Shown here: piece after piece, positions 43,500 through 53,988 of the stretch
How the letters are laid out: each line of letters begins with the position of its first letter
Numbering within the stretch: position 1 is the stretch's first letter
Assembly (NCBI GenBank): GCA_036346205.1
Contig: JARFJB010000655.1
Location: 1,417,501-1,481,500, forward strand
From: Vesta saturnalis
Lineage: Eukaryota; Arthropoda; Insecta; Coleoptera; Lampyridae
Reading direction: 5' to 3'
DNA: 64,000 nucleotides
Notes under the pieces: model-generated
Database searches by the model: none
Seen by the model: only the letters and a program-made list of their open reading frames with translations
Told to the model about the DNA's origin: nothing
Translations under genes and position numbers: made by a program

Positions 43500-45100
43500 T
43501 GTTATGGGCAGCTTTTGAGGCATACGGAATTCCCGGCAGTAGGATTTATATCTGGATGTTTGAATATTATTTATCAGCCTCAGGTAGAGTTTTTCTTGTA
43601 GCTGCTTGGTATGATGCAACCTCTGTAATTTGCCAGGTGACTTTCCTTGAAATTAACACAAACTACCTTGTCATCTTTTGTTTTGCGCGGACACCATAGT
43701 TTTGTGTAATAGTGTGCATTTAACCCATCGTGGAATATATTGGTAATAGTTTTTGTATGTCCAAAACGTTGGCAATTTGTGCACTATGGTATTGTCCTCT
43801 TAACATGCGGAGGTTTACTTACTACGCTAGTGTGCATTAATAGCTTGGTGTTGTAAATTTCCTTGTTTTTTTTTGTTGTTTTAGTTCAATAATGAACATT
43901 TGGTGTGGGTTTTTGGTTTTGTTGTTTTTGATCTTCTATACATTTGCTACGTTATGTCCCAGTTGTTCTAAACTTCTTTTAATTTCAGTAGTGTCTGTAG
44001 AATAATGAAAGTTCTTTATTACTACTTTAATTTTTTTCCCCTGTTTAGGCTTATACGTGTGAAATTGTGTGTTTTTTGGCCAGTTCCTTAATGATAACAG
44101 AGTAAATTTCGCTAGTTGCGCTTTGTACCTTGACTTTTTTATTTGTTAGAGCTTTGGATGTATATTTAGCTTTTGCAATTTCGTTTAACAGTGTCGTTAA
44201 CGGGTTTATGTTTTTCACTTCTGATATAAACATAGACGGGGGCTGTGGCACCTTAGGGAAAAAAAGAAAAAGGCAACGGGGAGAGCGGGCTGCTCGAACT
44301 TTCCGAACTCCTTTTGCCACAATCACGGATTCCCAGCATACATACATACATACATTACGTATATATGCATGGTGGGATTAAGGATGGGTGTGGTCAGGAT
44401 AGGATCGGAAGGAACGGAGTTAGGGATCTGAGGGGGGAAATACTACCCCAGCATTCGCCTAAGTAGCCGCACATGGTGTGCCATATACGCAGTGACCATG
44501 CCGCTACATGTACATGAGGAAAACCCCCTGAAAAAACCTCATGTAAGGTAGACGGTAATGGGAATCGAACCATTACCTCCCGAATGCTAAGCAGGTTGTG
44601 TCACCACTAGGCTACCAGCTCGGTACACCTTAGGGATAGATTTGTCCTGTGTATTGTCTGTTTGTACGTCGTCTATCTCAGTCGAGAGCTGGTCATATCT
44701 ATTGCTAGTAGAGGCTCCTAACCAGTTCTGGAATTTTTTATCTTGTATTACATTCCTATCGGGGCTTCGGTAGTGTTTTTTATTTACTGCTGTTTGCCAT
44801 TAATTAGCAGGGGGATTGTTTAAATACATGTGTTCTTTGTAGTTAGACACCTAGTTTTCAGGTGACATATTTAACATGGGTTTCTGTGCAGGTTGTTGTT
44901 GACTTACTTGAGGTTTGGGTTGACTGGACGAAATTTTGCGTTTATAAATAAAACACACACTTATAAACAAAGGTTCATCAGTGACCTCAGGGTCAGAGAT
45001 AATGATTATTGCCCGTATCACTTCCAGCACACAAGTCGCGTGTCCTTTTGCTCGGAAAGTAAAGACACAACTCACGAAACTTAGTTCTGTCATATTGACA
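43500..45100 (-). pseudogene. Jockey-type ORF1, split by a SINE
   Basis: The N-terminal part (44,637 to about 44,920 and beyond) includes PQVSQQQPAQKPMLN, a shifted segment, FQNWLGASTSNRYDQLSTE and DKSIPKV. After the SINE insertion it resumes KVPQPPSMFISEVKNINPL, VKVQSATSEIYSVIIKEL, KIKVVIKNFHYSTDTTEIKR and QMFIIELKQQKK. This is the order of a Jockey gag-like protein with an RRM-like region. Below about 43,900 the zinc-knuckle region is decayed. ORF1, endonuclease and reverse transcriptase together span about 40,990-45,100. Confidence 0.82.
44260..44625 (-). mobile_element. tRNA-derived SINE with 11-bp target duplication
   Basis: CACCTTAGGGA occurs at 44,249-44,259 and again at 44,626-44,636, bounding a 366-bp insert. 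On the minus strand the insert begins GTACCGAGCTGG and carries an A-box-like TAGCCTAGTGGTG and a consensus B box GGTTCGATTCC. It ends in a T/C-then-A-poor tail (CTTTTTCTTTTTTT on the minus strand). It interrupts the Jockey ORF1 between residues reading SIPKV and PQPP. The conserved B box and exact duplication suggest a comparatively recent insertion. Confidence 0.92.
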
Positions 45101-45169
45101 AATTTCACAATTACTTATTTTCTTGACAGAATTAAACTCAATCGGAATCATCCTTAGAACTTGATTCAT

Positions 45170-46480
45170 TATCACTTAAATGGATTATCAAAGGTAAAAC
45201 TTCTACCATCAGTTGTTTCTCTCTTTCGTACCAAGTTCTAATCAAATCTTCGGTATGTCCAATATATTCCTCCATCTTTCAGCGGTACACATTGTTTCAG
45301 ACCACATCGCCAATACTTTGTCGTCCCCATAACCCTCACGGCCATTATGTGCGTTATAGTATCTTTTACATTGAGCCCGTATAAGTTCGATAGCATTAAA
45401 ATCGCAGTGATACTGTGGAAAACGCAGAACGTCATGGCCATGCAATTATAGTAGTTCGCATTTTCAAAGACAGTTGGAAAATATTACATTATTTTCATGT
45501 AACCATGCTATAATATCATCCTTTTTCCAAGCTGATGTGGGTTATTTCGATACCAAAATGCTATGGTATGGTGCATTATCTAAAACAATTAGAGATGATT
45601 CTTCTAAATTCGGAATCAACTTGTCTTGAACCCATTTTGTAAATATCTCCCCATTCATTTCACCGCGGTAATCGCTCGTCGCAGATTTCCATTGAAAAAG
45701 TAAGCTCGCCTCGGGAATAAAACCATAGCTGTTTCCGACATATACAACAATAAATCTTTTACGATCGTAATTTTCTTTACGAACACTTCGGACATCACTA
45801 TCTTGCCAAGATCGAGTTTTGCTACCTTTAGCAAATATCCATGTTTCGTCAAGGAAAAGAACCTGTCAATGAATAGACTCGCTGTTAATATTTGCCATAT
45901 AATTTCATAAAAATGCAGTTCTCATACAACAGATATTCCACTTTTCAGAGAGCTCTACGATTGTCGTCTTTTTTTAAAATTAAATCCATGATGTACGACT
46001 AATTTCGATGTACTTTTTAGCGACTAACCCTGACTTCAAAGAAATTATAGTGACATGTTCACCTATTTTTAATAAGTACAAATTATTTTATTGTTGCACT
46101 TTTAAACTATGGATTACTTTCTTTATACATATCGTATAAGGTATTTCTAATAGCCATTTTAGTGTTTTCGGATAAATCTGTGGTCTTCGGTTTGTTTCGT
46201 GGTCTTTTTTTTCCGAGCGATGACAACACTGGATTAAGGTCTTTCCTCCCCTTTATCGTGCAAACGGTATTTTTACAGATACCTAAAGCTTCAGCGACTC
46301 TCTAAAAGTAATTTTTTATCGACAATATTAAATCCGCAATTACTTTACTAACCTTATAAACAGCAGTAACTGGAATTAATGGACCTTGGATTGCTTTTTC
46401 TCGATTAAAATAATCTATTAATTTAATCACAAGTACTTGTGATTGCGAGTTTAAACGTTTCTCCGGCATCTCGACAACTA
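45170..46480 (-). pseudogene. IS630-type (Tc1/mariner superfamily) transposase, with a possible intron
   Basis: The minus strand starts MPEKRLNSQSQVLVIKLIDY, runs to a TAAG|GTTAGT donor-like site, and resumes after TTTTAG with RVAEALGICKNTVCTIKGRK, a helix-turn-helix region. After a decayed stretch come VLFLDETWIFAKGSKTRSW (first catalytic Asp), FIPEASLLFQWKSATSDYRG and EMNGEIFTKWVQDKLIPNL. Then come SLIVLDNAPYH (second Asp), GHDVLRFPQYHCDFNAIELI (third acidic residue in the NxIEL context), and an acidic tail. Shifts and stops remain, so it is not active as it stands. Related remnants lie at 28,110-28,870 and 40,400-40,620. Confidence 0.85.
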
Positions 46481-46879
46481 GAGAAAAAAATTATTAATTA
46501 AGGGCATAGGATCCACATTCCAATAGAAATTAGCTTTCTTATAGACATCTCGTTAGTTAAAATAAATTTCGATAGTTGAAATTCACTATTTTAGCAAGCT
46601 TTATCAGGTCATTCAAAAAAATTAATGATATTGTTCTAAATAACTAAAAACAGTTTAATCCAGCTTTTATCTTTACTAAAACTATTACGATAAATACAGA
46701 TTTACACACTAAGGCGACACCATTACCTTAACAAAGTATAATTGAATTTCATACAGTATCATGCTTTAAAAATCAATTTTTTGCACTTCCGAGACTAAAA
46801 TAGATACTTTAGTCTCTGTCTACAGGGATTAAGTGGGTCATTGACAGATGTCAAACTTCAAATAATTTTTATTAATTTT

Positions 46880-47520
46880 TTACGAAACAACAATAATATT
46901 ACAATTAATAAATATCGGTGGATTGATTTCCGAAACGATACTGCTGGATGTAAGGTTGAACGCATTTCCAAATGAATCAGTGCCTGTGGGCCGTTCAGAT
47001 TGGCACGAGGGTCCTGGGAGTGAGGTAGCTGGTGTTTTTTGATCACCTCCACCTCCAAACATTTTTTCGGCGATAAGGTTCTTATTATTCAGGGAGTTTT
47101 CCACATATCCTTCTGCAACAGTTGGAGACTTCCATTCCCCATGTCTTTTTAAAACGTCAACAGTCGCACCTGAATCAGCTAGTAGAGATGTAGAGGTTCG
47201 CCTCCAACAATGACCTGTATTTGACAACGCATCTGGTAGGTTTAAGACTGTTGCAACTTTCTGGGGCAATTTTCCAAATATATTCTTTCCTACATGTTGC
47301 ACTGTACACTGCTTGTTAACGTAACGAACAAAAAATCTTGAATGGGGAGTTTCGGCTTTACTTAATGACATATATTTCTTGCAGATTTTTGTATAACTAA
47401 TTATAGTTTTATCTGAATCTTTTACAGCGAAGTTCCTTTCTGTTCCATTTTTAGTAGCTCTAATGTTAACAAGAAGTCTGTTGCCCAAATCAGTCACATC
47501 ATTAATTGACTCGTCTACAC
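46880..47520 (-). pseudogene. Crypton-type tyrosine recombinase, C-terminal catalytic fragment
   Basis: An open minus-strand frame carries the catalytic half of a tyrosine recombinase. DVTDLGNRLLVNI and SRFFVRYVNKQCTVQHVG are followed by NTGHCWRRTSTSLLADSGAT (HxxR box), LKRHGEWKSPTVAEGY (His/Trp position and the nucleophilic Tyr) and VENSL. This arrangement matches insect Crypton-type integrases. The C-terminal tail ends IFINCNIIVVS, resembling the FxNCxFN ending of such proteins. The N-terminal half, including the first catalytic Arg, is missing; the frame simply opens into an upstream (CA)n tract, so the cysteine-rich start of that ORF is spurious. Recombination would join DNA through a Tyr-linked intermediate. 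Confidence 0.82.
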
Positions 47521-48222
47521 ACACATAGACCCAGACACACACACACAAAACACACAAATATACTCGCGAACACATAAATGCACACATACACCCACACGTA
47601 CTAGTACACACCTACACGCGGAAGCACACGCGCACACATACACACCCTCACGCAACCGTGTACGTGCCCGCCCGCCCGCCTACAAACACAAACGCTCAAA
47701 TACACATACATACACCCACACACTCACACATACACCCACGCACGCACACACGCACATACGCACACAAATACAAGCACAGACACACGCACGCACACACACA
47801 CACAAACACACGGAAGCACACAGATGCACATACAGATACACACACGCACATACACATACACACACAAATACACGCACATAGACGCACAAACAAACGCAAA
47901 GACACATATGCACACAATAACACGCACATCACACAGGCGCACACACGCATTCACACACACATACACACACACGCAAATACACACCATCACACACATACAC
48001 ACAAACACTCAGACAGTCACACGCCACACGCCACACACACACACAAACATACAACGCACAAACATACACACAAGCACACAAACACACACATGCACTCACG
48101 CATACTCACCCACGCACACTCAGCCGCACGCAGAAGAACATACACGCACATTCGCACGTGCTTGCCTCCCGCCCACAAACACACAAGCACGTGCACGCAC
48201 CAACCCACATACACACACACAC
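47510..48222. repeat. Imperfect (CA)n-rich tract, about 700 bp
   Basis: The plus strand is built of ACACAC with frequent GCACACG, CATACA and CAAACA variants, and has almost no T outside CATACA. Histidine/threonine frames on the plus strand and valine/cysteine frames on the minus strand are artefacts. It directly abuts the Crypton fragment. Confidence 0.95.
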
Positions 48223-48415
48223 TAAAATTAGGGGTTCGTTTGATTGTTATATTAAGAGGTAAATTGCACCACGGTCTAGCTCAGAAAGGTACATTGCTTA
48301 CAAAACCTAATGTAATTGAGAACTCATTGATTTCCAGGTCCTTAGAAAGGCAGAGAGTATGTGTAATCAGTAATAAATTTGTTTTGTTGGACGCAACAAA
48401 ATACAACAAAAATTG

Positions 48416-48813
48416 AGAAAGTTGTACCTTATCAACATAGGTAATCTCAATAAACACTAAAAAAACTGTATTTATATGTATATTTAATAAAGCCAAATGT
48501 CTGATTATTATCAGCATAAAATAACTAAAACGATATTTCTCGTTAAGGTTTACGGTTCTAAAATTACTAAATTCAACACCACTACATAAGCTTATAATCT
48601 ATATTTACTTAAAATTCAAAATGCAATATGATCAACACTGTATTTAATAATAATGAAAACGTATGCTGACCTATGTCAACAGATATTACGGTTAATGTAG
48701 GTTATGGACTCTAATGTTTTTATCTTAAGAACAGAGATCAATTGTTCTTTTACAGAAAGCAGTAATGATATAAATGTATCCCCATTTCTAATTATTCAAG
48801 ACAAAAATTAATA

Positions 48814-48815
<2 letters not shown>
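48416..48815 (-). repeat. Interspersed repeat, copy B
   Basis: This is the reverse complement of the repeat at 29,485-30,265. It shares blocks such as TTGAGAAAGTTGTACCTTATC, CTGTATTTATATGTATATTT, AATAAAGCCAAATGTCTGAT, TGCTGACCTATGTCAAC, ATTACGGTTAATGTAGGTTA and TAATTATTCAAGACAAAAAT. As in copy A, a (TA)n run lies at the far end (48,815-48,853). Confidence 0.75.
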
Positions 48816-48857
<42 letters not shown>

Positions 48858-49000
48858 GTCCGGTGAGGAACTGTACAAACTGAAATGGTATGTTCCTTGG
48901 GTCAATTTAAGTAAAAAAAGTCCCATAAACATAGGTCTGATTCGCAATAGTTACCCAGATACAAGCGTTTAAAGTTTATAAATGATGACATATTTTTTCA
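48815..49000. repeat. (TA)n followed by a mariner-type terminal repeat fragment
   Basis: After about nineteen TA units (48,815-48,853) comes AGGGTGTCCGGTGAGGAACT, which looks like the outer end of a Tc1/mariner-type inverted repeat. AT-rich sequence follows to about 49,000. No matching opposite end or transposase was seen nearby. Confidence 0.5.
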
Positions 49001-49089
49001 AAAGTAATTATTATTAGTCAACTGGAAAAACAAAACCGAAACAATCTGTCATTTATTCGTTTGTGTTCTAATAATGAAAAAGTGGATTG

Positions 49090-49335
49090 TAGCAAATTAA
49101 GCATGCACACACACATTCAATCACACACGCGCACATACACACACACGCGCGCGCACCCACACGCACACAGGCCCATATAAAAAATCACACGCATACACCT
49201 ACATACACATACCCACGCACGCACACCTGCACGCACAGACGGACGTACGCACGCACGCAAACACACAAAAACCCACACACATACACACACGCACACACAT
49301 ACACACACACATACACATACACACACACTCACACA

Positions 49336-49377
<42 letters not shown>

Positions 49378-49480
49378 AAGTCAATTTAGCGATAATGAAA
49401 AAAAGTTGAATTATTTCATTCCTATTAATTTCCACTTTGTTGGTTGGAAGTTCGTTTGTTGTTCTACACCAGATATTTGC
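49090..49480. repeat. (CA)n module, copy 1
   Basis: An imperfect CA tract (49,090-49,377) contains CGGACGTACGCACGCACGCA and AAAAACCCACACAC. It is followed by CCAAGTCAATTTAGCGATAA, GTTGAATTATTTCATTCC and TTCCACTTTGTTGGTTGGA. The same order recurs twice downstream. Confidence 0.9.
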
Positions 49481-49559
49481 ACGATATGATGTGAATTATT
49501 ATTTAAAACCTATTTTCAAGTTGGGATTTCATGGTGTTCACCGTGTAATTATTTACTTT

Positions 49560-49817
49560 CTGTGCTGCGGGTGAATTTTATCCCTCTGACCAGTTCTCAC
49601 TCATCCTCGTAATACGACGCTCTTATTTTAATTATTCCTAACACAATCACACACGCGCACATACACCCACATACACATACCCACGCATGCACACATGCAA
49701 GCACAGACGGACGTACGCACGCACGCACACACACAAAAACCCACACACGCACACACGCACACATGCACACACACAAATACACAAACATACAAACACACAC
49801 ATACACACACATACACA

Positions 49818-49877
<60 letters not shown>

Positions 49878-49925
49878 AAGTCAATTTAGCGATAATGAAA
49901 AAAAGTTGAATTATTTCATTCCTAT
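49560..49925. repeat. (CA)n module, copy 2
   Basis: It begins with a non-CA leader (TCTGACCAGTTCTCACTCATCCTCG region), then a CA tract with CGGACGTACGCACGCACGCA, and ends CCAAGTCAATTTAGCGATAA to CATTCCTATTA. There a SINE is inserted. Confidence 0.9.
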
Positions 49926-50163
49926 TAGTGGAGTTGATCGGCCTATTTCCACAGTTTATGCTTTTTGAGCGCGACGTTTCGGAAGCGGACTCTGCTTCCG
50001 TCATCAGGCTTAGTCCTGAGAAGGACTGTTTTCGCACTTGAGTCGAATTCATTTGTTATATCTAATTTTTCTCAAGCACTTGACTACTCTCAGATTCGAA
50101 CTTGGTACCTTTCACTTACTAGTCTGACACCTTTACCGCTGAGCCACTGAGTAATCCAATATA
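49926..50163 (-). mobile_element. tRNA-derived SINE ending in a GAAACG hairpin
   Basis: On the minus strand it starts at about 50,163 with TTGGATTACTCAGTGGCTCA. The A-box-like segment is TGGCTCAGCGG and the B box is AGTTCGAATCT. Near its 3' end is CTGATGACGGAAGC with a loop and GCTTCCGAAACGTCGCG. It ends at GATCAACTCCAC. It splits the second and third (CA)n modules. A fragment of the same head in opposite orientation (ATTGGATTACTCAATGGCTC) lies at 50,197-50,220 across a (TA)n run. Confidence 0.82.
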
Positions 50164-50167
50164 TATT

Positions 50168-50171
50168 TGAA

Positions 50172-50203
<32 letters not shown>

Positions 50204-50222
50204 ACTCAATGGCTCAGCGTAC
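50168..50222. repeat. (TA)n and inverted SINE head fragment
   Basis: A TA run (about 50,174-50,198) separates the start of the SINE from an inverted copy of its first ~25 bases. This forms a small palindrome with a TA centre that could extrude as a hairpin. Confidence 0.8.
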
Positions 50223-50234
50223 AAATATATATAT

Positions 50235-50493
50235 GGGAACACAAGCACACACGCCCACATGTAGAAGTACACGCATGCACACACACATACAATCACACAC
50301 GCGCACATACACCCACATACACATACCCACGCATGCACACATGCAAGCACAAACGGACGTACGCACGCACGCACACACACAAAAACCCACACACATACAC
50401 ACACGCACACACGCACACACGCACACATGCACACATGCACACACACACAAACACACAAACATACAAACACACACATACACACACACATACACA

Positions 50494-50546
<53 letters not shown>

Positions 50547-50760
50547 ACACACACACACACACACCAAGTCAATTTAACGATAATGAAAAAAGTAGAATTG
50601 TTTCATTCCTATTAATTTCCACTTTGTTGGTTGGATGGTCGTGTGTTGTTCCACACCATATATTTACAGGATACCCCCCTCTGATTAGTTCTCACTTATC
50701 CTCGCAATATGAGGCTGTAATTTGAATTATTCATAATTTTTTAAGGTTATTCTTATTAAT
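50235..50760. repeat. (CA)n module, copy 3
   Basis: The same components as copies 1 and 2 appear in the same order. The CA tract contains CGGACGTACGCACGCACGCA, then CCAAGTCAATTTAACGATAA, TTCCACTTTGTTGGTTGGA, and the CTGATTAGTTCTCACTTATCC trailer. The period between copies is about 540-550 bp once the SINE is removed. Confidence 0.9.
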
Positions 50761-51299
50761 TATAGCTTTGGGTGATTTTTACCCACCATATTAGTTCTAT
50801 CTCACTCTCGTCTGTAGAGTATCTATGTGGTGGAAAATATTGATAACTAGAGCGCGGAAAATATGAAAAATGCATATTCAAATTCAAAACTATTGTTTGT
50901 CAATGCTTGCTTACACGGAAAGTTCAGCTAGTTTCAGCTCTGATAAATAATACTAAACATAAGTACGTAAGACTATTTTTTTTGCAGGTGACTGGTGCAC
51001 ACCGATGACGTAAATAATGAACGGTTTGATAATGGAGTAGACTCAGAAGAAAGAGTTGTAGTATTTTCTACTTACCAATTTCTGGCTCACCTCGCCGGCG
51101 TTACCTCTTGATATGTAGATGGTAACTTCTCTTTGGCCCCACCACTGTTTATGCAGTTATATGTAGTCCGAGCAAAAGTCCAAGGGGTGTTTGTGACTTG
51201 TGCATATAGTTTACTGCAAAAAAAATGTAGGCAACGTTTGAAACTATGTTACCTGCAATAGTTAGTGCTTGCAATAGTTTCCGATCTAAACTAATGTAC

Positions 51300-51985
51300 A
51301 TATGGATTTTGAAAGGGCTGCAATTCAAGCCATAAAAGAAGTATGCGGGGATCATATTATAAGAGGGTGCTTTTACCATCTAACTGAAAGTACCCACCGA
51401 AAATTACAGGAGCTCGGACTTGAACAGAGGTACAGAGAAGACGCCGTGTTTTCTAAGTTTTGTGGCAGGCTAGATCGTTTAGCTTTTCTACCATTACAGT
51501 ATGTTGGCAGAGGTATGACCTACCTCAAAGATAACATTCCTGAAGGTGTCCAATAGATCGTAGAATATTTTGATGCCACGTACGTATCCGGTACATATAG
51601 GAGGGTTGGAAACAATAACGATAACGTAAGGTTAAGAAACATTCCACCGTTATTTCCTCCGGAAACCTGGAACGTCTATGAGGAAACGGTAACAGACGGC
51701 GAGAGGACAAACAGTCATACTGAAGGATGCAACCACAGATTTTCTCATTTAGTTGGACAAAAGAACCCTGGCATATGGGTATTAATTCAGAAAATGAGGC
51801 AGGAATTAGCTGTGAATAAAACCAAACTACAAGCAAGACTTGGAAAGATTGCTCCAAAAAAGGAAAAGGCCTGCATATGTAATCGTGCAAACTCGGCCAA
51901 AAGTAGTCTGTGCCGGAAATTTAGTGAAGGTTGCCGGGACTTAAAAAGCTTTTTGAATGCTGTTAGCCACAATATTAGATTTTAG
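51300..51985 (+). pseudogene. Mutator-like (MULE) transposase C-terminal fragment
   Basis: One frame runs from MDFERAAIQAIKEVCGDHII (51,302). It has RGCFYHLTESTHRKLQELGL, the CxxH-like HLT box after the catalytic DFE. Next come RLAFLPLQYV, an in-frame stop after NIPEGVQ at 51,554-51,556, then EYFDATYVSGTYRR, IPPLFPPETWNVYEE, ERTNSHTEGCNHRFSHLVG (family RTNNxxEGWHxxFxxxVG) and NPGIWVLIQKMRQEL. This is the usual order of the MULE domain's last part. The first catalytic aspartate region and the zinc-finger N-terminus are absent. It would have catalysed cut-and-paste transposition in the nucleus. Confidence 0.85.
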
Positions 51986-52297
51986 TATAAATATTTTTGT
52001 ATAAGCCGTGGATAGATCAAGACAAAACCAGTGAAATTGAGATTAAAGCATTTGGTCGCAAATAAATAACAGCAAGTCCGGTGAGGGAGCAATCTGGTTA
52101 AAACGTGATGTGATTAAAGGGTATGTAAGTAAAAAATGTATATGTATATGTGTACATTGAGATATTCATACAGTAAGTATACGATCTATTGTTTATATAT
52201 GTCCTGCCTCTGTCTATATTTCTACTTCTTCCTTCCTTACACGTCGAGGCAGTAGACAAATAACTGTCCAGTAGTAGGACGATACCGTTAGTAGGGA

Positions 52298-53185
52298 ATG
52301 CTACATCGTCCGGGGTACGACTTGACCAGTAACCGGTCTGGTCGCTATGGTATTACTCAAGAGAACAATACGATTGCCTCGGATCGACCTGGCTACAAGG
52401 GGCGGTCAAGGTCGAAACAGACAGGCCCCGTTGCTGACTACTGTGTAAGGAATGAATGGCTAGTCGGTACGTGTAATGTTAAAGGTGTGAATAGTAAAGA
52501 ATTTGAAATTGCAAATGTAATGTACGAAAGACACCTTGATATCCTGTGTGTATCGGAGACAAATCGCAAAGGAAAGGATGCTGTGGGGATGGAGGATGGC
52601 AGCGTAGCACTATGGTCATCATGTGGTGATCGTAAGTGAAAAAGCGTAAAGATGTGTTAAACAGTACGAATTGGTATCTTCCCGGGTAATATAGGTTAGA
52701 ATGAAAGTGGAGTTTCGAAGAATTTTTCTTATTGCATGCTATGCACCGGTGAATGGAGAAAAAGACCAGGAGCGTGAGAACTTTTGGAATGAATTAGAGA
52801 ACGTGTTGAACGTATGTAAGCCAAACGAAAGAGTGATGATAGTGGGCGATATAAACAGATGGGTGGGTGTACAAAGAGAACATACCGAACGAAAGTTCGG
52901 ATTACAAGGAGTCAATGAGAATGGTGAACGCCTGGTGAACATTTGTGTGGCGGGAAGCCTGTTTGTATCCAATACGTGGTTTAAACATAAAAATGTGCAT
53001 ATGTGTACATGGCAAAAAGGTGAATTCAAAAGTATGATAGACTTGATAGTGTATGATGAACGGCTTAGAAACCTGGTGAAAGACACAAAAGTAATGCGCG
53101 GATCGGAATGTGGATCGGACCACTTTTTGGTTATATCTAGAATGTGTTTAGGGCAAATGCTGTTCTGGAGAAAGAAAACAAACGT
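52298..53185 (+). pseudogene. Endonuclease domain of non-LTR element, copy 1
   Basis: The frame opens MLHRPGYDLTSNRSGRYGIT. It continues LVGTCNVKG (family VGTWNVRG), LDILCVSETNRKGKD (catalytic Glu), then after a small deletion RRIFLIACYAPVNGEKDQER, RVMIVGDINRWVGV (family GDMNGWVG) and LFVSNTWFKHKNVHMCTW, followed by SMIDLIVYDERLR and GSECGSDHFLVISRM (SDH motif intact). The N-terminal frame ends at 52,639 and the second begins at 52,701. It resembles the endonucleases of elements annotated as craniofacial development protein 2-like in insects (RTE-like group, by inference). Confidence 0.85.
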
Positions 53186-53204
53186 AGTGCGGACGTTAGG
53201 ATAG

Positions 53205-53827
53205 ATAAACTAATGGATAATGGTGGTAATGAATACTTTAATATTGAGCAAGGAGTGCGACAAGGCTGTGTGATGTCACCGTGGTTGTTCAATGTATACA
53301 TGAATAAATGTGTTAGACAATCATGTAGCTATACACATGGTGTAATAGTTGGAGACGTAAATGTACGACTTCTGGTGTATGCAGATGACAGTCTAATTAA
53401 GTGCAGATGAACTACAAATCGCTCGGAGGAAGTTTGATACAGCCTGTGAGAGCATGAACCTAAAAGTAAACGTGGAGTAAGAGTGGACTATTTACTCTGC
53501 AAAATGAAATTGTGGTGCAAGTGGACGAGCTGGTATATCTCGGTAGAATGTTTACAGGAGATGGTGCAATGGAGGGCAAGATTAGACGAAGGGTCAATGC
53601 TGGAAGTAAAATAATTGGAAGTATGTGGACGATAATGAGAAACGGAAGCATGAGCCTAGCTGCGAGATGATCAATCTATAATGGCCAGTTTGTACCGTCA
53701 GTACTGTATGGCAGTGAGACATGGGTATGTCAAAAAAACACGGAAAAAAATTAAATGCCATGGGTATGAGATTCCTGAGAAGCGCATGTGGTAAAACGAG
53801 AAGGGACAAGATAAACAATGAATGCAT
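53205..53827 (+). pseudogene. Reverse transcriptase remnant of copy 1
   Basis: Joined directly after the endonuclease by an internal deletion, the frame reads EQGVRQGCVMSPWLFNVYMN (family RQGCVLSPxLFNIYxE) and VRLLVYADDSLIK with an intact YADD box. Shifted pieces follow, such as MNLKVNVE, DELVYLGRMFTGDGAMEGKI and RRVNAGSK, the usual thumb region. It ends at the AATGAATGCAT target duplication. The frame is not complete enough to be active. Confidence 0.82.
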
Positions 53828-53988
53828 GTTTTTTGAAAAATCTGGAACACTAGAACTGTGGCAGGATCTGTAACAAACAAAATACACCCACGTACCACAC
53901 AAAATTAAAAACCACCGAACGCGTTTCGATAGCTACGCTTTCATCATCAGCGATCAACTAGGGCCGACTAAAGAAAATTTCTAACATA

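Noticed and set aside
46880..47611. The full 243-residue frame as one gene beginning with a Cys-rich stretch
   Set aside because: Its first ~35 residues are translated (CA)n repeat. Only the part from about 47,520 downward is a real tyrosine recombinase fragment.
47658..48416. A 252-residue His/Thr-rich open frame
   Set aside because: It is an imperfect (CA)n tract read as protein. Long open frames occur in several frames and both strands at the same place.
49597..50577. Long Cys/Val and His/Thr frames on both strands
   Set aside because: They are artefacts of the (CA)n modules.
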